Assembly (NCBI RefSeq): GCF_000090795.2
Contig: NW_003546794.1
Span: forward strand, 1-59,846
DNA from: Amphimedon queenslandica
Taxonomy: Eukaryota; Porifera; Demospongiae; Haplosclerida; Niphatidae
Length of the DNA: 59,846 nt
Direction: 5' to 3'
In this document: positions 1 through 11,514 of the stretch, one piece after another
Layout of the letters: every line of letters starts with the position of its first letter
Position numbering within the stretch: the stretch's first letter is position 1
Translations under genes and position numbers: made by a program
Notes under the pieces: generated by a model
What the model saw: only the letters and a program-made list of their open reading frames with translations
The model's database searches: none
Told to the model about the DNA's origin: nothing

Positions 1-99
1 TTGACACATTAATAATTGGCTCCTAAATTATTAATTACAACAGCTGCAACTGATTTGATTTCAGGTAGTACTTAGTACTGAAGATTAATTGAAGTTGAA

Positions 100-791
100 A
101 TGGGAGAAGACAATGAGGATTATGATCTCCTTTACGACAATGATGTAAATGATTGTATGATATAATTACAATTAAATAAGCTTTATATACATCTTCAAAA
201 GAAGGAAATGAAGTCTCTACCAGGGACTCCGAATCGGCTACCACCGCTAGATGAGACTGCCGATATTTACCACCACACCGTAGAGGAGGAGGTAGAAGAC
301 CACCACCTCCCCCACCCATAAGACCACCACTTCCAACACCACCGCCAAGACAGGAAGGCAGGCGTCCCGAGGAAATACCTGCTGACAGAGGAGGTCGTGG
401 TCAACGGCCGGTTGGGCCGCCGGCACCCTGGAGATGAGCTGGAAGAGGGGGTGGAGGTGGTACCGGTAGAGGTGATGGGTCTCATGGTAGAGGTGCCGGG
501 TATGGGTCAGTAAACAGCAGAGGTGGAAGACTGGAAGAGGAAGAGGAGAGCGGAGCAGGCCATGGAATAACAGAGCAACAGGGAGAGAATGGTGGCAGGC
601 CCAGCGGCAGCAGTGTCAGAGTCCCTTTACTACACCATGGCACCAAAGAGGAAGGGGAGGGAGAGGAAGGGGAGGGAGAGGAAGAGGAGGGAGAGGAATG
701 GGAGGGAGAGGAAGGGGAGGGGGAGGAAGAGATGGGGGATGGTGGCAGGGACAAAATAATAGTGTACTTAATCAATTGGACAGACTTTTAG
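100..791 (+). pseudogene. Gly/Arg/Pro-rich (RGG-box) ORF of family A, copy 1
   Basis: The ATG at 100 opens an acidic start (MGEDNEDYDLLYDND) that stops at about 162 (TAA). A second open stretch then gives Pro-rich (RRPPPPPP, RPPLPTPPPR) and Gly/Arg-rich (GGRGQRP, GRGGGGGTGRG) sequence, a run of Glu-Gly (EGEEGEGEEEE) and an end GWWQGQNN...NQLDRLLDI. Copy 2 ends the same way in its own frame (GWWQGQQ...NSQIERLLD), so the C-terminus looks like conserved protein. RGG boxes usually bind RNA or single-stranded DNA; a role here is inference. The protein's last codons were replaced by the family B insertion just after LLD. Pro-rich ORFs on the opposite strand are antisense shadows of this purine-rich sequence. 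Confidence 0.5.
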
Positions 792-806
792 ATATTAAAA
801 TTTAAT

Positions 807-1022
807 AAAACAAGATTGAGAAGGATTCCGAACGATCAACAAAAATACGAAATGAAAATCCTACTCTCGTGACGGAAATTCTACTCTACATTGTACTCTT
901 AATGTTATTATTTAAAAGATATGTATCACCTTACAATGTAAAGTAGAATTTGCGTCACGAGAGTAGGATTTACATTTCGTATTTTTTGTTATCGTTCGGA
1001 ATCCTACTCAATCTTGTTTTTT
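807..1022. repeat. Long inverted repeat at the family B 5' end
   Basis: Two arms of about 95 bp are near-perfect reverse complements. The left begins AAAACAAGATTGAGAAGGAT and runs to about 903; the right ends ATCCTACTCAATCTTGTTTT at 1020-1022. About 20 bp of AT-rich spacer separates them. Both arms contain TCCTACTCTCGTGACG. The related structure at about 14363-14575 has the same arms with more decay. A transcript would fold into a long hairpin. Confidence 0.85.
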
Positions 1023-1996
1023 AAAATTTTTTTATATTCTTGTTTGTGTTGATTTTTTTAATAATATTTATAATATTTTTTTAGTTACAATTGTGATACT
1101 TTGATTTTACACAAAGAATAAGTTTCTTTATTATTGTTGTCATTGTTATGATTTTACAGCATTTATGAGGGACAGCACTGATTGAATTGAATAGATATGG
1201 TGAAGCAATATCTGCTATTCTGATGACAAGTGAAATGAATACTATAGTCTTGACGTGAATCCTTGTTCAAGAAGGTCTATCTTCCCAGCAATCCTGTAGC
1301 TATTCCTGCAGGTTTCTCCTGTTGTCAAGTTCATATATCATTAGTATTATAACATTAATTAATTGTTTTGTGTTTTTGAAATAAAAATAATTCATTACAC
1401 ACTTGATATATGCAAGATCAATACCTTCTCTAAGCTAGAGACCTCCACTAAGTATTGCAATTTGATTCCAAGCATAGCTAGCCTATCTAGGTAAAAATAC
1501 TTGCTGTTCCTAGTTCTGAGATCTGCATCTGAGCATGCGCAACCACGCCCAAATTTTTAAAGCACATGCATCTTAATTAACAATATGGCGGCATGAGGTA
1601 AGCTGGTTCGATCCAACAGTCACAGTATCACTTCTTCCTTTCTTGGAGAATGATTCTAGGGGACAAGGACTTGCGCATACCCTGTTGGAGTAGAATGGTA
1701 TAAGAATTAGCCTTCAATCACCAGGTAAGACTAGTATATTGACCGAAAACTGAATTAACAGGACATGATGATGATGATGATGATGATGAAAAAAGGTGGC
1801 TGAACAAAACAGCCGGTTTGCAGATTTTTGATTTTTCTCCCAGAAAAGGTCTAGAGCCACGCTAGTGGTACCATTGGAGTCCTCTGTTCAAGATAAGGTC
1901 CTCTAAGAAGTCTGGTAAGCATAGGAGCTCGTTTTCCCAGTATAGCAAGGCTGCAAAAGTCGTGGCAGCCATTTTGTTTGGGGGTGAATCCTACTT

Positions 1997-2016
1997 AGTA
2001 ACGCTACCGCGTTACT
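1997..2016. repeat. Terminal hairpin of family B copy 1
   Basis: AGTAACGC, loop TACC, GCGTTACT: a perfect 8-bp stem lying at the right limit of the element. The equivalent hairpins are at 15663-15682 (AGTAATGC/GCGTTACT) and 19713-19732 (AGTAATGC/GTGTTACT), with wobble or compensating changes. Confidence 0.8.
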
Positions 2017-2583
2017 AATAGAACTTATACTTACAAACAACCTGTGAACTATACAGCCTGTAATAATACATGTATCTAACACTTATTTATTCAATAAAAT
2101 TAATTTTAATAATTATTGTAATATCTTATTCATTCTGTAGTCATGTTCACCAGTTGAGGTGAGTGTGGATGGGTTGACTAGTGGATCATGTGGTCTCCAC
2201 TATGCAATCTTTCATCGATGATATTCCTTAACTATGCAATCTTATATTCTAGAAAACCTATTATGCATGGTGAGAAAGCATATAAAAAATTTTTGTTACA
2301 TTTGAACTATTTACTTATTATTATCTTACTTTATTGAAGTGAAAATGACTTGAGCCTAGCCATTTCTGGTACATCTATATAGTTTGAATTGCAGGAAGAA
2401 GATCTGTAATACAACTTAGTGCCAGTACAACGGCAGCCATTTTGTTTTGAATACCACACCCACTATGTAACATGGGCGGGCATTACTAAGGCGTGCATTT
2501 CTCCAATACAACGTGTATAAAGGAATGAATTGTTGACATACAATCAAATATATATATCGCACGTGGGTGAAAACAATCTTCGG

Positions 2584-2612
2584 ACGACCTGGGGGCTACG
2601 CCCCCAGGTCGT
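2584..2612. repeat. Terminal hairpin of family A copy 1
   Basis: ACGACCTGGGGGC, loop TAC, GCCCCCAGGTCGT: a perfect 13-bp stem. The same structure ends the copies at 34182-34210 and 44860-44887 and, inverted, 10809-10836. The sequences after GGTCGT differ between copies, placing the element boundary at or next to the stem. Confidence 0.85.
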
Positions 2613-3719
2613 AGAAATCAACTAGCTATTCTAAAAAAAATATAGTCTTGATTCTGACTTTTAAAAGGAAGCCTCTAAAGAACTTTACCAAAGAAACTGA
2701 ACCGCCAAGCAATGCTATTAACAATATTCGGGACTTCAAAAACAAAACTCCTTTAAACGCTATTATGAGAATACGATGGTGTATTAAGTCGAACAAAAAA
2801 TAAGTTTCGCAGTTTCAATTCTCTGATCTTGAAATGAACAAGAGGTGGCACTAATTAAGGAATATAAATGGCGTCTAAATAAAGGTTATTATGAATGTTA
2901 TTATGGTCAAATATTGCATTGACTACGTTGTAATTACTCACTACCTGCACCAAATTGTGAAGGAAAGGAATATTATTTTACGAAAATTAATGAAGCATTA
3001 TATGACAGCCACGAAATTGTTCATGATTTATTGCCATCAAGTATGAAAGGTAGATTTTCAGAACATACCATATGATACTAAATGTAATGCTGTATCAAGT
3101 ATATTGTTACAATCAGTTTTTAAAAACAGATCCTACAAAGTCAGCTTATCGATACGTTCATCAAATACCATAAGGAAATTAAAGATAAATTGCTTTAGTC
3201 ATTTTGGTAAGCAATGTGACAAAGGTAGTGAGCATAATTTGTATGAATCAACATATTTGTATCTTAATGATAGTTCTTTTGCTGGTTCATAGTCCAGTTG
3301 CAATTCCTGTTCATGCTAATGGCATCTGTTATATAGCAGGGATTGTTAATGTCTCATGAATTGATAGAGTAGAAGAACGTAATAATGATAGTGATTCTGA
3401 AGATGACAATTTTGATGATAATAGAATGTATACTAATAAGGGGAAAAGGCACTGTACACTCTAAACAATTATATTGTATACAACACACAAAACAAAGTGT
3501 GTTCTCTTGTCGCAATATGCACACCATCTTTAGTGTGCTTTTCACACTTGTGTGTGCAGAACACAGTTATATTGAGTGTGTAAGTCACCCAAAAACTATG
3601 AACATGAAATTGTTTGTTTTAAGAATAACTTGACAAAAAGGTTGGTTAAATAAAATTAATCACACTAACTGTCAGGTAAAATGCTACTGTAAAAGTTTTT
3701 CACTGAGATTGGTAAGTTA
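2613..3719. other. AT-rich stretch with decayed, unrecognised coding remnants
   Basis: The + strand between about 2840 and 3090 reads as broken protein-like sequence in shifting frames (for example NCEGKEYYFTKINEALYD and VHDLLPSSMKGRFSEH), followed by a 62-codon open stretch at 3104-3292. I do not recognise a family. 3300-3719 has only short open frames on both strands that overlap each other and show no known motif. Confidence 0.3.
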
Positions 3720-5923
3720 TCACATGGAGACTCTAGAAAAAATCTCCGGGAACAAATAGAAATTGTTGCAGCCATTAGGATAATGTACAAAGTAAGATGC
3801 TGGTAATGCCAATGCAGGATTGCAATTTAATGGAGCATTACTACTCGACATTCTGCAACTAAGAAGCACTGTCCACAGTCATCAAAATCTCCAGTTGATA
3901 ATATGTAGGGCTGTGGTTGATTGTTTTCTTGGACAATCCTTTATAAATATCTTATGTACCCTAATTATAAAAACATGTATTTAGTATAAATTAATGCATA
4001 GTTTTTTCATTACCTTAGTAAAATACATGAATCAGATTTACACTTTGAGTCAGGTGGCATTACAGGAAGTAAAAGTAAGCTCAATAATTCATTACTACCA
4101 TTAAAATAAAATAAAAAATTATTGCAGATACAAAAAATTCTTACTGTTATTATGCATATCCTTTAAAGCCCTCCGCAGTCGAAGTGAATGCTGTGACTCC
4201 AGAACAGCTTGTTGCAATACTTTAGGAAATAATTCCTTCCAAGATGAGAGAGATTTCTCAATAATTGTGTTGTCATCACATATTCTTTGTAATTCTCTCA
4301 ATAACTACAGTATTACAAAGAAAGTAATTTTTGAATTATTTTTGGCAGTTTCCTTCCATTGAAATAAAGCAATATTTACTTGTCTCTCATTCTTCAAAAA
4401 TGGGTATACCTCCAACAGTGCAGATATATGGCAACGATTACTGAGAGTATCTGAATGGCACTTACTGCAAGACAGTCATTAATTCTTCAGCCAACTGCAT
4501 ATGAGGTTTTGATTTCAAATATTCTGTTAACAATGCTTTATTATGCTGAGCAAAGGATTTCTCATCCTCTCCTGCCATTAAATAAAGTTTTTATTAAATT
4601 TGAGACTCCGTAAAGTGAGTAAATTACCAAAAGTATTGGGCTTCTTTAAAGCAAGAATTTGTCCAGGACTTCGAACTTTACTAACTATACGTTATTCACA
4701 TTAATTGTAAATGGCAACTTGAATAAAATTACCTGTAGATGTGTATGACCCTTCCTCACTGTCTTCAGTTTCACTCTTAGATGTTCGTAGCTTTTTTTCT
4801 TCTCAATTCCTTGAAACAATTAACCAGAGATTGAATTATCGCCCCCTAAAAATTGAAAATAATTTTAAAATTTAAGTAACAGCCTACTTACAGTAGGTGT
4901 CCCAACAGATGGCTTCAAAAAAGCATATTTCTGAACAATAGCATCAGCTACATTTTTGCAATCTTTAGCTGATGGATAGCATTTATAATTCACCATAGAC
5001 GATGCTACAGTTAAATAGAATTGACTACGAGTTTCTTTTGTCATAACCTTTCTCTTTAAAGCTTTCTCAACATCCCGTCTAAAATGCTAAGTGGCTGCGG
5101 CAAAGGTATTACATCATCTTCATATCTTTCAATTTTTCGTCTCATTGTTTCGAAATTATGTCCAACTGGAGAAGCAATGTCACTAAATTCTAATTTAGGT
5201 AATGGAGGAGAGCACGAATCTTCGCTTTCAAGATCTGAAAATGCTTGTACTTTTTATTTAGAGGCCTTCCTTCTAAAATCACTTCTTAATGGAGAAACTT
5301 GAGAGTCTTCAAACGTCTATACACAAAGGTAACAATAGAAAAGACAGCAAATGAAATTAAAATAATAGTAATTTGGTGGAAGTCTGGTCATTACATATAT
5401 ACCATTTCAATGTTACATGTAGTTTATAGTTTCACATAGGGTGCAACATTTCTAGCAATAATGTAATAAACTTGGTCATTTTTCTATTATTTTTGTTGTT
5501 AAAATTGCTCTTATTCTCAATTATAAATTCAACATACCAAAGACTAAAACTATGTTTGATTAAATAATAAAGAAAAAACAAAGATGAATTTCACAAATAC
5601 CAAATACCCACCAATGCTACTCCCTACCGTACAATACATGATAGCACTATACCATATCATCAGTCGCCTCATCAGTTGCAGTTGGTGTTTCAAGTTTTCA
5701 AGTTTAGGTGTCACAACAACTTTCAATTTCTCTTTATTTTGAACTGTTTCACTCTCTCCCAGATCAACATACATTTTCCAGTCATTATCATCAATGCAAC
5801 GTGCTTCTCGAAGGAAAATTCCTTTCTAAACTCTCTCTTTAGGAATGGAACATCACCTTCAGTGTGAGCAGGACATTGGATGATGTTGTTTCTCTCAAGA
5901 AACAACACTAAGACAGACTTCAT
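3720..5923 (-). pseudogene. SAMD3-like multi-exon gene, broken
   Basis: It is read from several exons in family order. N-terminal exon from ATG 5923 (MKSVLVLFLERNN), shifting frame into a PB1-like stretch (DDNDWKMYVDLGESE). Exon 4892-5316 with DVEKALKRKVMTKETRSQFY and YPSAKDCKNVADAIVQKY. Intron 4846-4891 is only 46 bp with GTAAG...TTTTTAG. Exon 4733-4845 has SLVNCFKELRRK. Then GEDEKSFAQHNKALL and ISALLEVYPFLKNERQ (4385-4580), SSWKELFPKVL (4126-4300), and a last exon ending ASYFVHYPNGCNNFYLF with TGA at 3720-3722. This order matches the uncharacterised SAMD3-like proteins common in cnidarians, sponges and fish; their function is unknown. Breaks: a stop near 5250, a frameshift near 5075, one at the poly-A near 4790, and stops or shifts in the last exon. 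Some could be sequencing errors. It lies head-to-head with the gene at 5972. Confidence 0.55.
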
Positions 5924-5971
5924 TACCACTATAGAGACACGAGTCACGAGGCTAAAATGTGTCGTTATTAG

Positions 5972-8790
5972 ATGTGGTATTGTAGGTGTGGTTTACAAAT
6001 TACAACGTCTAGATGTAAGTGTTGGACCTGTTTTAAGTTTGCTGCTCCCAATTTAAAGGCAGTTGTCCGTCATATTGGTGCTGTATATGGATTTGATCCT
6101 AATTTCTTCATTTGTTGTGGGATCAATGGGTGTTCCAGAACTTATACAAATTTCTACTCTTTCAGGCAACATTTTGATTGGAAACACACTTATGATCTTG
6201 AGCCCCTTGAAGTTGAAGATGCCTTACTTCATGACGGTAGTGACAGAGCTGTTGATGATGCAGATTATACTGGAGTTAGTGACTGGTATGTTTATGAGTA
6301 AATGTGTAGCCGTAAATTCAACTTTAGGGGAGAACACTTGCAAATCTGTAGTACACCTTGTGATATGTACATGTCCATCATGCATACTATATAAGACAAA
6401 TTGCATGGTATTAAATAATTCCTTGTGTATTTTACATAAATACTACAGTGGCAACGATGCTATTGATATCAAGAATTAAGCAGCTCTTTTTTTGTTGAAA
6501 GCAAAAGAAGTTTATCAAATCTCTCTGACTGCTTTGAATGGATTAATTGCTGATGTTGAAATTCTTTTTAATCAATATCTTATGAGCTTACCAAATGCTC
6601 CATCAGGTGTTGTTCTATGTCCTTTTGAAGGGTTGGAAACTAAATATTTTCAAAAATACTTCAAGGAGACGTTTGGACTTACTGTGAGTCTCAATGTTAA
6701 TGCTAGTGGCATTTAATTTTTGTTTTATAGGAACCAGTAGAGAGAAAGTTGGGGTATTTTTCTATAGATTCTTACAGGACATTCAAGAAGTGATGGTTTA
6801 CTTGGGAATTTTTGTGATAGTAAGAGCTTTAATATGCAGGCCCTATTTTCAAGTGAGCCTCATGCTTTGCAACTAATGATTTACTATGACGATCTTAAAT
6901 TATGCAACCCATTCGGCACCAAGACTAATGTACACAAAATGGGTAAAACTTCATAGTAGTGCTAAATTTTCAAGGGCCATGTTTCAAAAAAACAAATTTA
7001 ACCAGTAAATAAGAAATTTGATTGACAAAGTAGATTTATATAATTTATAGCCCTTGAATGTTTTGTACTTTTATGACATCATTTTTGTGTTAATTAAATT
7101 ATTCATACAGGTGTTTTCTATTATACACTTCCTAATTTAGCTTCAAAATTTTGTTCAAAATTGAGAGCTAATCAACTTTTTGCCATTGCGAAAATGTCTA
7201 TTATTCTCAAGTATGGTGCTGATATTGCTCTTAAAAAGTTTATGGAAGATTTGGAAGTTCTAGAAAATGTAATGTACAAAATTTTGTAATCAATAATGTC
7301 CAAATTGTAGGAAGGATTAAAGCTTGAAAATGTATCCTTTGTAATTCGAAGTACAGTTGTAATTGTATCTGGAGATAACTCAGGATCCACATATATTTGA
7401 GGATAAAACGCACCTTCATCAGCATTTCAAAAATGTCGGCACTATATGGCAACAGCTGATGACATGAATACCGAGGTAATTTTAAAGTCTTAATGGAAAT
7501 GATTTTTTGTAATTTAATTCTCATTCATTCATTCCAAGAACTCGAGACACACATGATCATCACATTAGGAGCATGCAAGGACTCCTCAGCTATCATTCAT
7601 CTGTAACATGGATTAACAAGAGATTCCTGTTTAAATTTGTCTGTATATTTTCATGTAACAGAAGGACTAGCACCAGATGTTATGCATGATATTTTGGAGG
7701 GAGTCGCTCAGTATGAAGTAAAGGAGCTATTGAAGCATTTAATTGGAGACAAATTTATAACAGTTAATGGTACAATTGAAACTTTTCCGTATTGTCACTC
7801 TGATGTTAATGAGAAACCTCCTGTTATCTCAAAAAAATGCTTAATTCTTCAGATCATAGTGCAAAAGAGAAAGGTATTATAATAATATTAAATCATATTT
7901 TATTTAATTTATAACTCATGCAGCTGCACAAGTGTGGAAATTAGTGAGATTTCTCCCTTTAATAACTGGTCACAAGATTTCAAGCTGTGATTCACATTGG
8001 CAAAATTTTTTATTACTTTGCACCATCATTGATTTGGCCCCAGTTTTAAGCTCAGATATGATAAGCTATCTTGCAATGTTAATAGAAGATCATTACCGAG
8101 TTCATAAAATTATATTCCTGTGCCATTACTCGTAAATTTCATTACATGGTACATTATCCACTGTGGATTGAGAGGTAAAATAAATATATGTACATAATTT
8201 AATAAAATAATTTAGATGTGGACCTTTGATTCATTTTTGGTGCATGCATTATTATGCAAAGCATAACTATTTCAAGAACATTTCCCAGCACATAAAGTGT
8301 TTTAAAAACTAGCAGAGTCTTGCTAATGACCAGCAAAGACTTATGTGCCTCTACTTTAATGCAGCAAAGGGACTGGGTCTGTTTAAATCAACACAATGTG
8401 GACCAAGTATGTTGTTAACATTAACATATAAAGTTATTGTAATGGTATAGCTCATGAAGTGTCAGTTGAAGGTGTTGCTTATTACTCACATTTAGTGGAA
8501 CTTCAAAATGCAAATACAGTTACACAGTAAGTTATTACGAATTTTTATTATAAAAAAATAAAATGTATAGAGCTTCATGGCTTGAAGAGAATGGTATGTT
8601 GTACAAACCAGGTGGTGTTGTCATACTTTCAATGAAAACTGAGCCTTCTTTCGGTCTGATTAAGAAAATTATTGTGTTACATGATGTATTTCATCTTTTG
8701 TGTGAAGAATTGCTTACTCAGTACGTTGACCATCACTTTCATTCATATGAAGTATCTCAAACTCATTCTTATACATTGTGTGAACTTTGA
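5972..8790 (+). pseudogene. C2H2 zinc-finger transposon-type protein with PDxMHDxLEGV motif, spliced and decayed
   Basis: The start shows zinc-finger cysteines and histidines (CRCGLQ..., VVRHIGAVYGFDPNFFICC, GCSRTYTNFYSFRQHFDWKH). Downstream blocks follow the order of a widespread cnidarian/fish/sponge family: LKAKEVYQISLTALNGLI, PFEGLETKYFQKYFKETFG, LQLMIYYDDLKLCNPFG, FYYTLPNLASKF, GDNSGS, FKKCRHYMATADDM, GLAPDVMHDILEGVAQYE, SHWQNFLLLCTIIDLAP, a decayed CMRFEAKH-like block (MHYYAKHNYFKN), and a C-terminal ASWLEENGMLYKPGG. Blocks are split by short GT-AG introns (for example about 6717-6730 and 7876-7922). I believe this family is a DNA-transposon protein, but I cannot name the superfamily with certainty. 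Stops at about 6791 and 7399, and stops in the 8218-8400 part, disable it. Confidence 0.6.
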
Positions 8791-10808
8791 AAACTTCATG
8801 ATTTTAATGTTTTAGGTTTTTATAAGTGATCAGGTCATTCTTTTGTAAATTAAAAGTATCTTATTCAGCAATATTAATGAGTCATAACATAAGTATAGCA
8901 ACAAAGTGTCCTGTGTACACCTTATGATCCAATTCACACTTATATAAGTGTCCACTGCACACTTTCTAGTGAAATGATCACACCTAAAATGGGCATTAGA
9001 AACTTTATTTTTTACAGTATACAGACTGGTGCAAGCCTTTATTAGCAAGTGACGTTCTGTCATTAAAGATAGACAATAATTGTTTTGATCAACACATTAA
9101 AGACTTGAGGAAGCATTTAGCTGCATACGATAATTGTCCTAATAACCATTATAATATAACAACATTATTTCGTGTCCACACACACACACCATTATATTAC
9201 TGATGCAATAATAAAATTCACCTACACAGGTGTACATGTATACACAAAGCAAATATTTATAATAATGACTTATTATCAATAATTTTATTATTATTTATAA
9301 GAGTAATGACGTTATTATTAGTAATAATAATTGAGAATGATAACATTAACAAGGAGGTCCTCTTCATGATTATCTTTTTTCAAGGCTATGAGAATAGGAA
9401 ACACTACATTATATATAGTGATTTGTTACATATAATAACAACCATCTTACATTTTAATGCTGCCGTCAATGTTGTGCGCATTACATTTACGTTAATGCTT
9501 GCCAGCTGATGTTGCGCATAATGCTGTCATCAATGCTGTGTGCATTATTAAGTTAATGCTTGCCGGCTGATGTAAAGGTAATTACTTGTCACTAGAACTA
9601 CAAGTGGTGCGAAAGAGTGAGGTCAGTTTTTGAATAACACTCAAAGGGTGAAGTGGATGCTCTTTTCTTTGAGCACTGGTATCTTGTGAGTGGTTTGTAA
9701 TGTATGTTTGTGACAAACATACGGTATATCATGCATGCACATGTTTTGTGTACCATATTGTACATGTCATGGATTATTGATGCATATGTTGTACTTAGTG
9801 TTTGATGATTATCATGCAAGAATATTGTCCATTTATAGCTTGATGTTCACACATATGTACTATAATGGAGTTACAAGGAATACAATGGTTGATGCGATTC
9901 GTAATAAAGTTTGTTCACCATTACTGTTTGTACTATTGTTATTCTTAGCCTGTATGTTTACATTGCTGGCATTTGATGTGTTGCCATTACTGTGCTTAAC
10001 AAGTAATTGCAGTTGGAAAGGATTTTATGATTCAGCAATATTTTGATTGCTTTATATTGGAATGTCCAATATACTTAAAGGCTATTTTGGATTTTTCTTG
10101 TAACCAAATTGATATCTTTATTGAATGTAAATTAATGTTTTGTTATTGGTCATTGATCAGTTGTTGTATTACACTGCAGGAGGTGCCTGCATAGGTTTTT
10201 GATTATTGTAGGCCACGCAATGGAATTTGGAGTAATACTGAATATTGTGAGATTTAAAAGGGTCTCGTGAATTTTGTTGTAGGGTATGATTCAAAGTGAC
10301 ACATTGTGTATTCATGTGATGGTTATGTCATTATTATCATGGCCACAGTAAGTACTCTCACTATACGTTATTTTTTGCCAGCGCATCTTTTGTTGATGAT
10401 TTAGTTCATTGTAATTTTATGTGTATGCATATTCTCTTCAGAAACAACAATTGTTTGCAATTGGAAAGTACTCATGTATTCTATTCAAATGCATTTGCAC
10501 AAGGCAAGTTACATAAAAAACCTTAATTCAGGATAGTATTACTAAGTAAATTGAAAGATCTGTCTTTTTTATTAGTTTATGAATGACGGCACTGTGCAGT
10601 TTCATTTATGTAATATGTCCATCATAATGGCTCTTTAGGTATTATTCTTTTCCTCAATCATGCATTATGATATTGTGTATTTTTTCTAGAAAGAGTGATA
10701 GAAACTGAAGCATTCGAGCATTTATGTCTTATCAAATACTGGGAATTGCTATTGTATTTTCATCTTGGCTTTACGCTGATGCATTTTTCATAGACATTGC
10801 TATTAGTA
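8791..10808. other. AT-rich non-coding stretch with small repeats
   Basis: No recognisable gene was found. It contains a CA run (9177-9188), a two-unit tandem repeat (9453-9572) and a perfect 10-bp palindrome GTATGTTTGT/ACAAACATAC near 9701-9721. A 103-codon hydrophobic open frame at 9735-10046 has no recognisable motif and is not called as a gene. Confidence 0.4.
9453..9572. repeat. Two-unit tandem repeat, about 60 bp
   Basis: The units both run AATGCTG...TCAATG.TGTG.GCATTA...GTTAATGCTTGCC.GCTGATGT; the first starts at about 9457 and the second at about 9521. They differ by scattered substitutions and a short indel. Confidence 0.7.
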
Positions 10809-10925
10809 ACGACCTGGGGTGAAGCCCCCAGGTCATTTCTATCATTGACTTCATCATCGCACCATCTTTATTCATTTATTTGTATGTCCACACATACATT
10901 TCTTCTATTAATTTATTGACTGGAA
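10809..10925 (-). mobile_element. Family A 3' terminus, inverted orphan copy
   Basis: The hairpin at 10809-10836 (ACGACCTGGGG...CCCCCAGGTCAT) is followed by TTTGTATGTCCACACATACA and TTTCTTCTATTA. These are the reverse complement of the sequence preceding the hairpin in the 34 kb copy (AGAAGAAATGTAAGTGTGGA then CATACAAATA). Similarity fades after about 10925, so this is a terminal fragment or a diverged copy lying on the minus strand. Confidence 0.6.
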
Positions 10926-11480
10926 TAATGACCATTATAGATGACCTTCAAAAGAATGAGTGCAACATGGGCTGCATGGCCATAGACATGCAAATGTGAA
11001 TGAGCTCTAAAATAATATTAATATACTATGTTTTACAGATAAATCTAACCAGCTCAGTATAATCCAGCGATTAGGCAACTCCTATAAAAAGTTTCAAGAT
11101 TTGCCAGAGTGAAGTGGTGGCAAGGGCCTTAGTCAATAGTCATTAGTCAGGCGTGGCCTTGTGTAGTTAGGCGCTTGGGCTAGGCCTAGGGGGTGTGTGT
11201 GCCTAGCCTACTTTAATCATGTGATCCACATGTATTTCATATCCATAGCAACTACAATAAAATGAAAAAATTATAGCTGTATTATTATTATTGCAAAACA
11301 TGTTTTTTAATAATAAACAATTATTATATTTCAGAAAAGAAGACTTCAATGAGTCAATGAGCTTTCATTAGACCATATTCGTACTATTCCATTAAAATTA
11401 ATGAGTAACATCTTGTATTAATGACTAAAAAAGAGAAACATGTAACATTTCAACAGTGATAATGCTAAAAAAAGGGAGAG

Positions 11481-11514
<34 letters not shown>

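Larger units (their letters stand above)
795..2016 (+). mobile_element. Family B hairpin-ended element, copy 1, inserted in family A
   Basis: It is collinear with 14348-15682 and, for its last part, 19255-19732. The left end is a long inverted repeat (807-1022). The middle holds motifs common to the copies: GAGCATGCGC, ATGGCGGCA, TTGCGCATA, and a GAT microsatellite at 1766-1790. The right end is GCAGCCATTTTGTTTGGGGG followed by the hairpin at 1997-2016. The insertion limits come from comparison with the uninterrupted family A copy at 43510-43525, which reads TTTTAGATACAATAGAACTT; here TTTTAGATA stands on the left and ATAGAACTT on the right. No protein is encoded, so it is non-autonomous. Confidence 0.65.
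1..2612 (+). mobile_element. Family A hairpin-ended element, copy 1 (left end outside window)
   Basis: This copy aligns by eye with 42795-44887: the shared left part has GGCTCC followed by ATTATTAATTA and CAGCTGCA, then a short ORF, a Gly/Arg-rich ORF, a stretch with GACTAGTGGATCAT (about 2180), and a common 3' end with a YY1-like GCCATTTTG motif, ATTTCTCCAATACAACGTGTA and a terminal hairpin at 2584-2612. It is interrupted by family B at 795-2016. Similarity to copy 2 continues to base 1, so the element extends leftward out of the window. The hairpin end recalls Helitrons, but no consistent CTRR follows it, so the superfamily is left open. Confidence 0.65.

Noticed and set aside
35-775. Pro/Ser-rich minus-strand open frames
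   Set aside because: Antisense to the purine-rich Gly/Arg ORF of family A; low-complexity composition explains them.
2584-2640. Standard Helitron 3' end (hairpin then CTRR) at family A copy 1
   Set aside because: CTAG follows at a plausible distance here, but copies at 34210 and 44887 lack a consistent CTRR, so the assignment is not supported.
9735-10046. 103-codon hydrophobic frame
   Set aside because: No motif, no splice context, AT-rich surroundings; membrane-like composition arises readily from T-rich DNA.
11110-11215. SINE or tRNA-like gene
   Set aside because: G+C-rich and sharing GTGTGTGTGCCTAGCCTA with 58979, but no A/B box pair or cloverleaf could be built.
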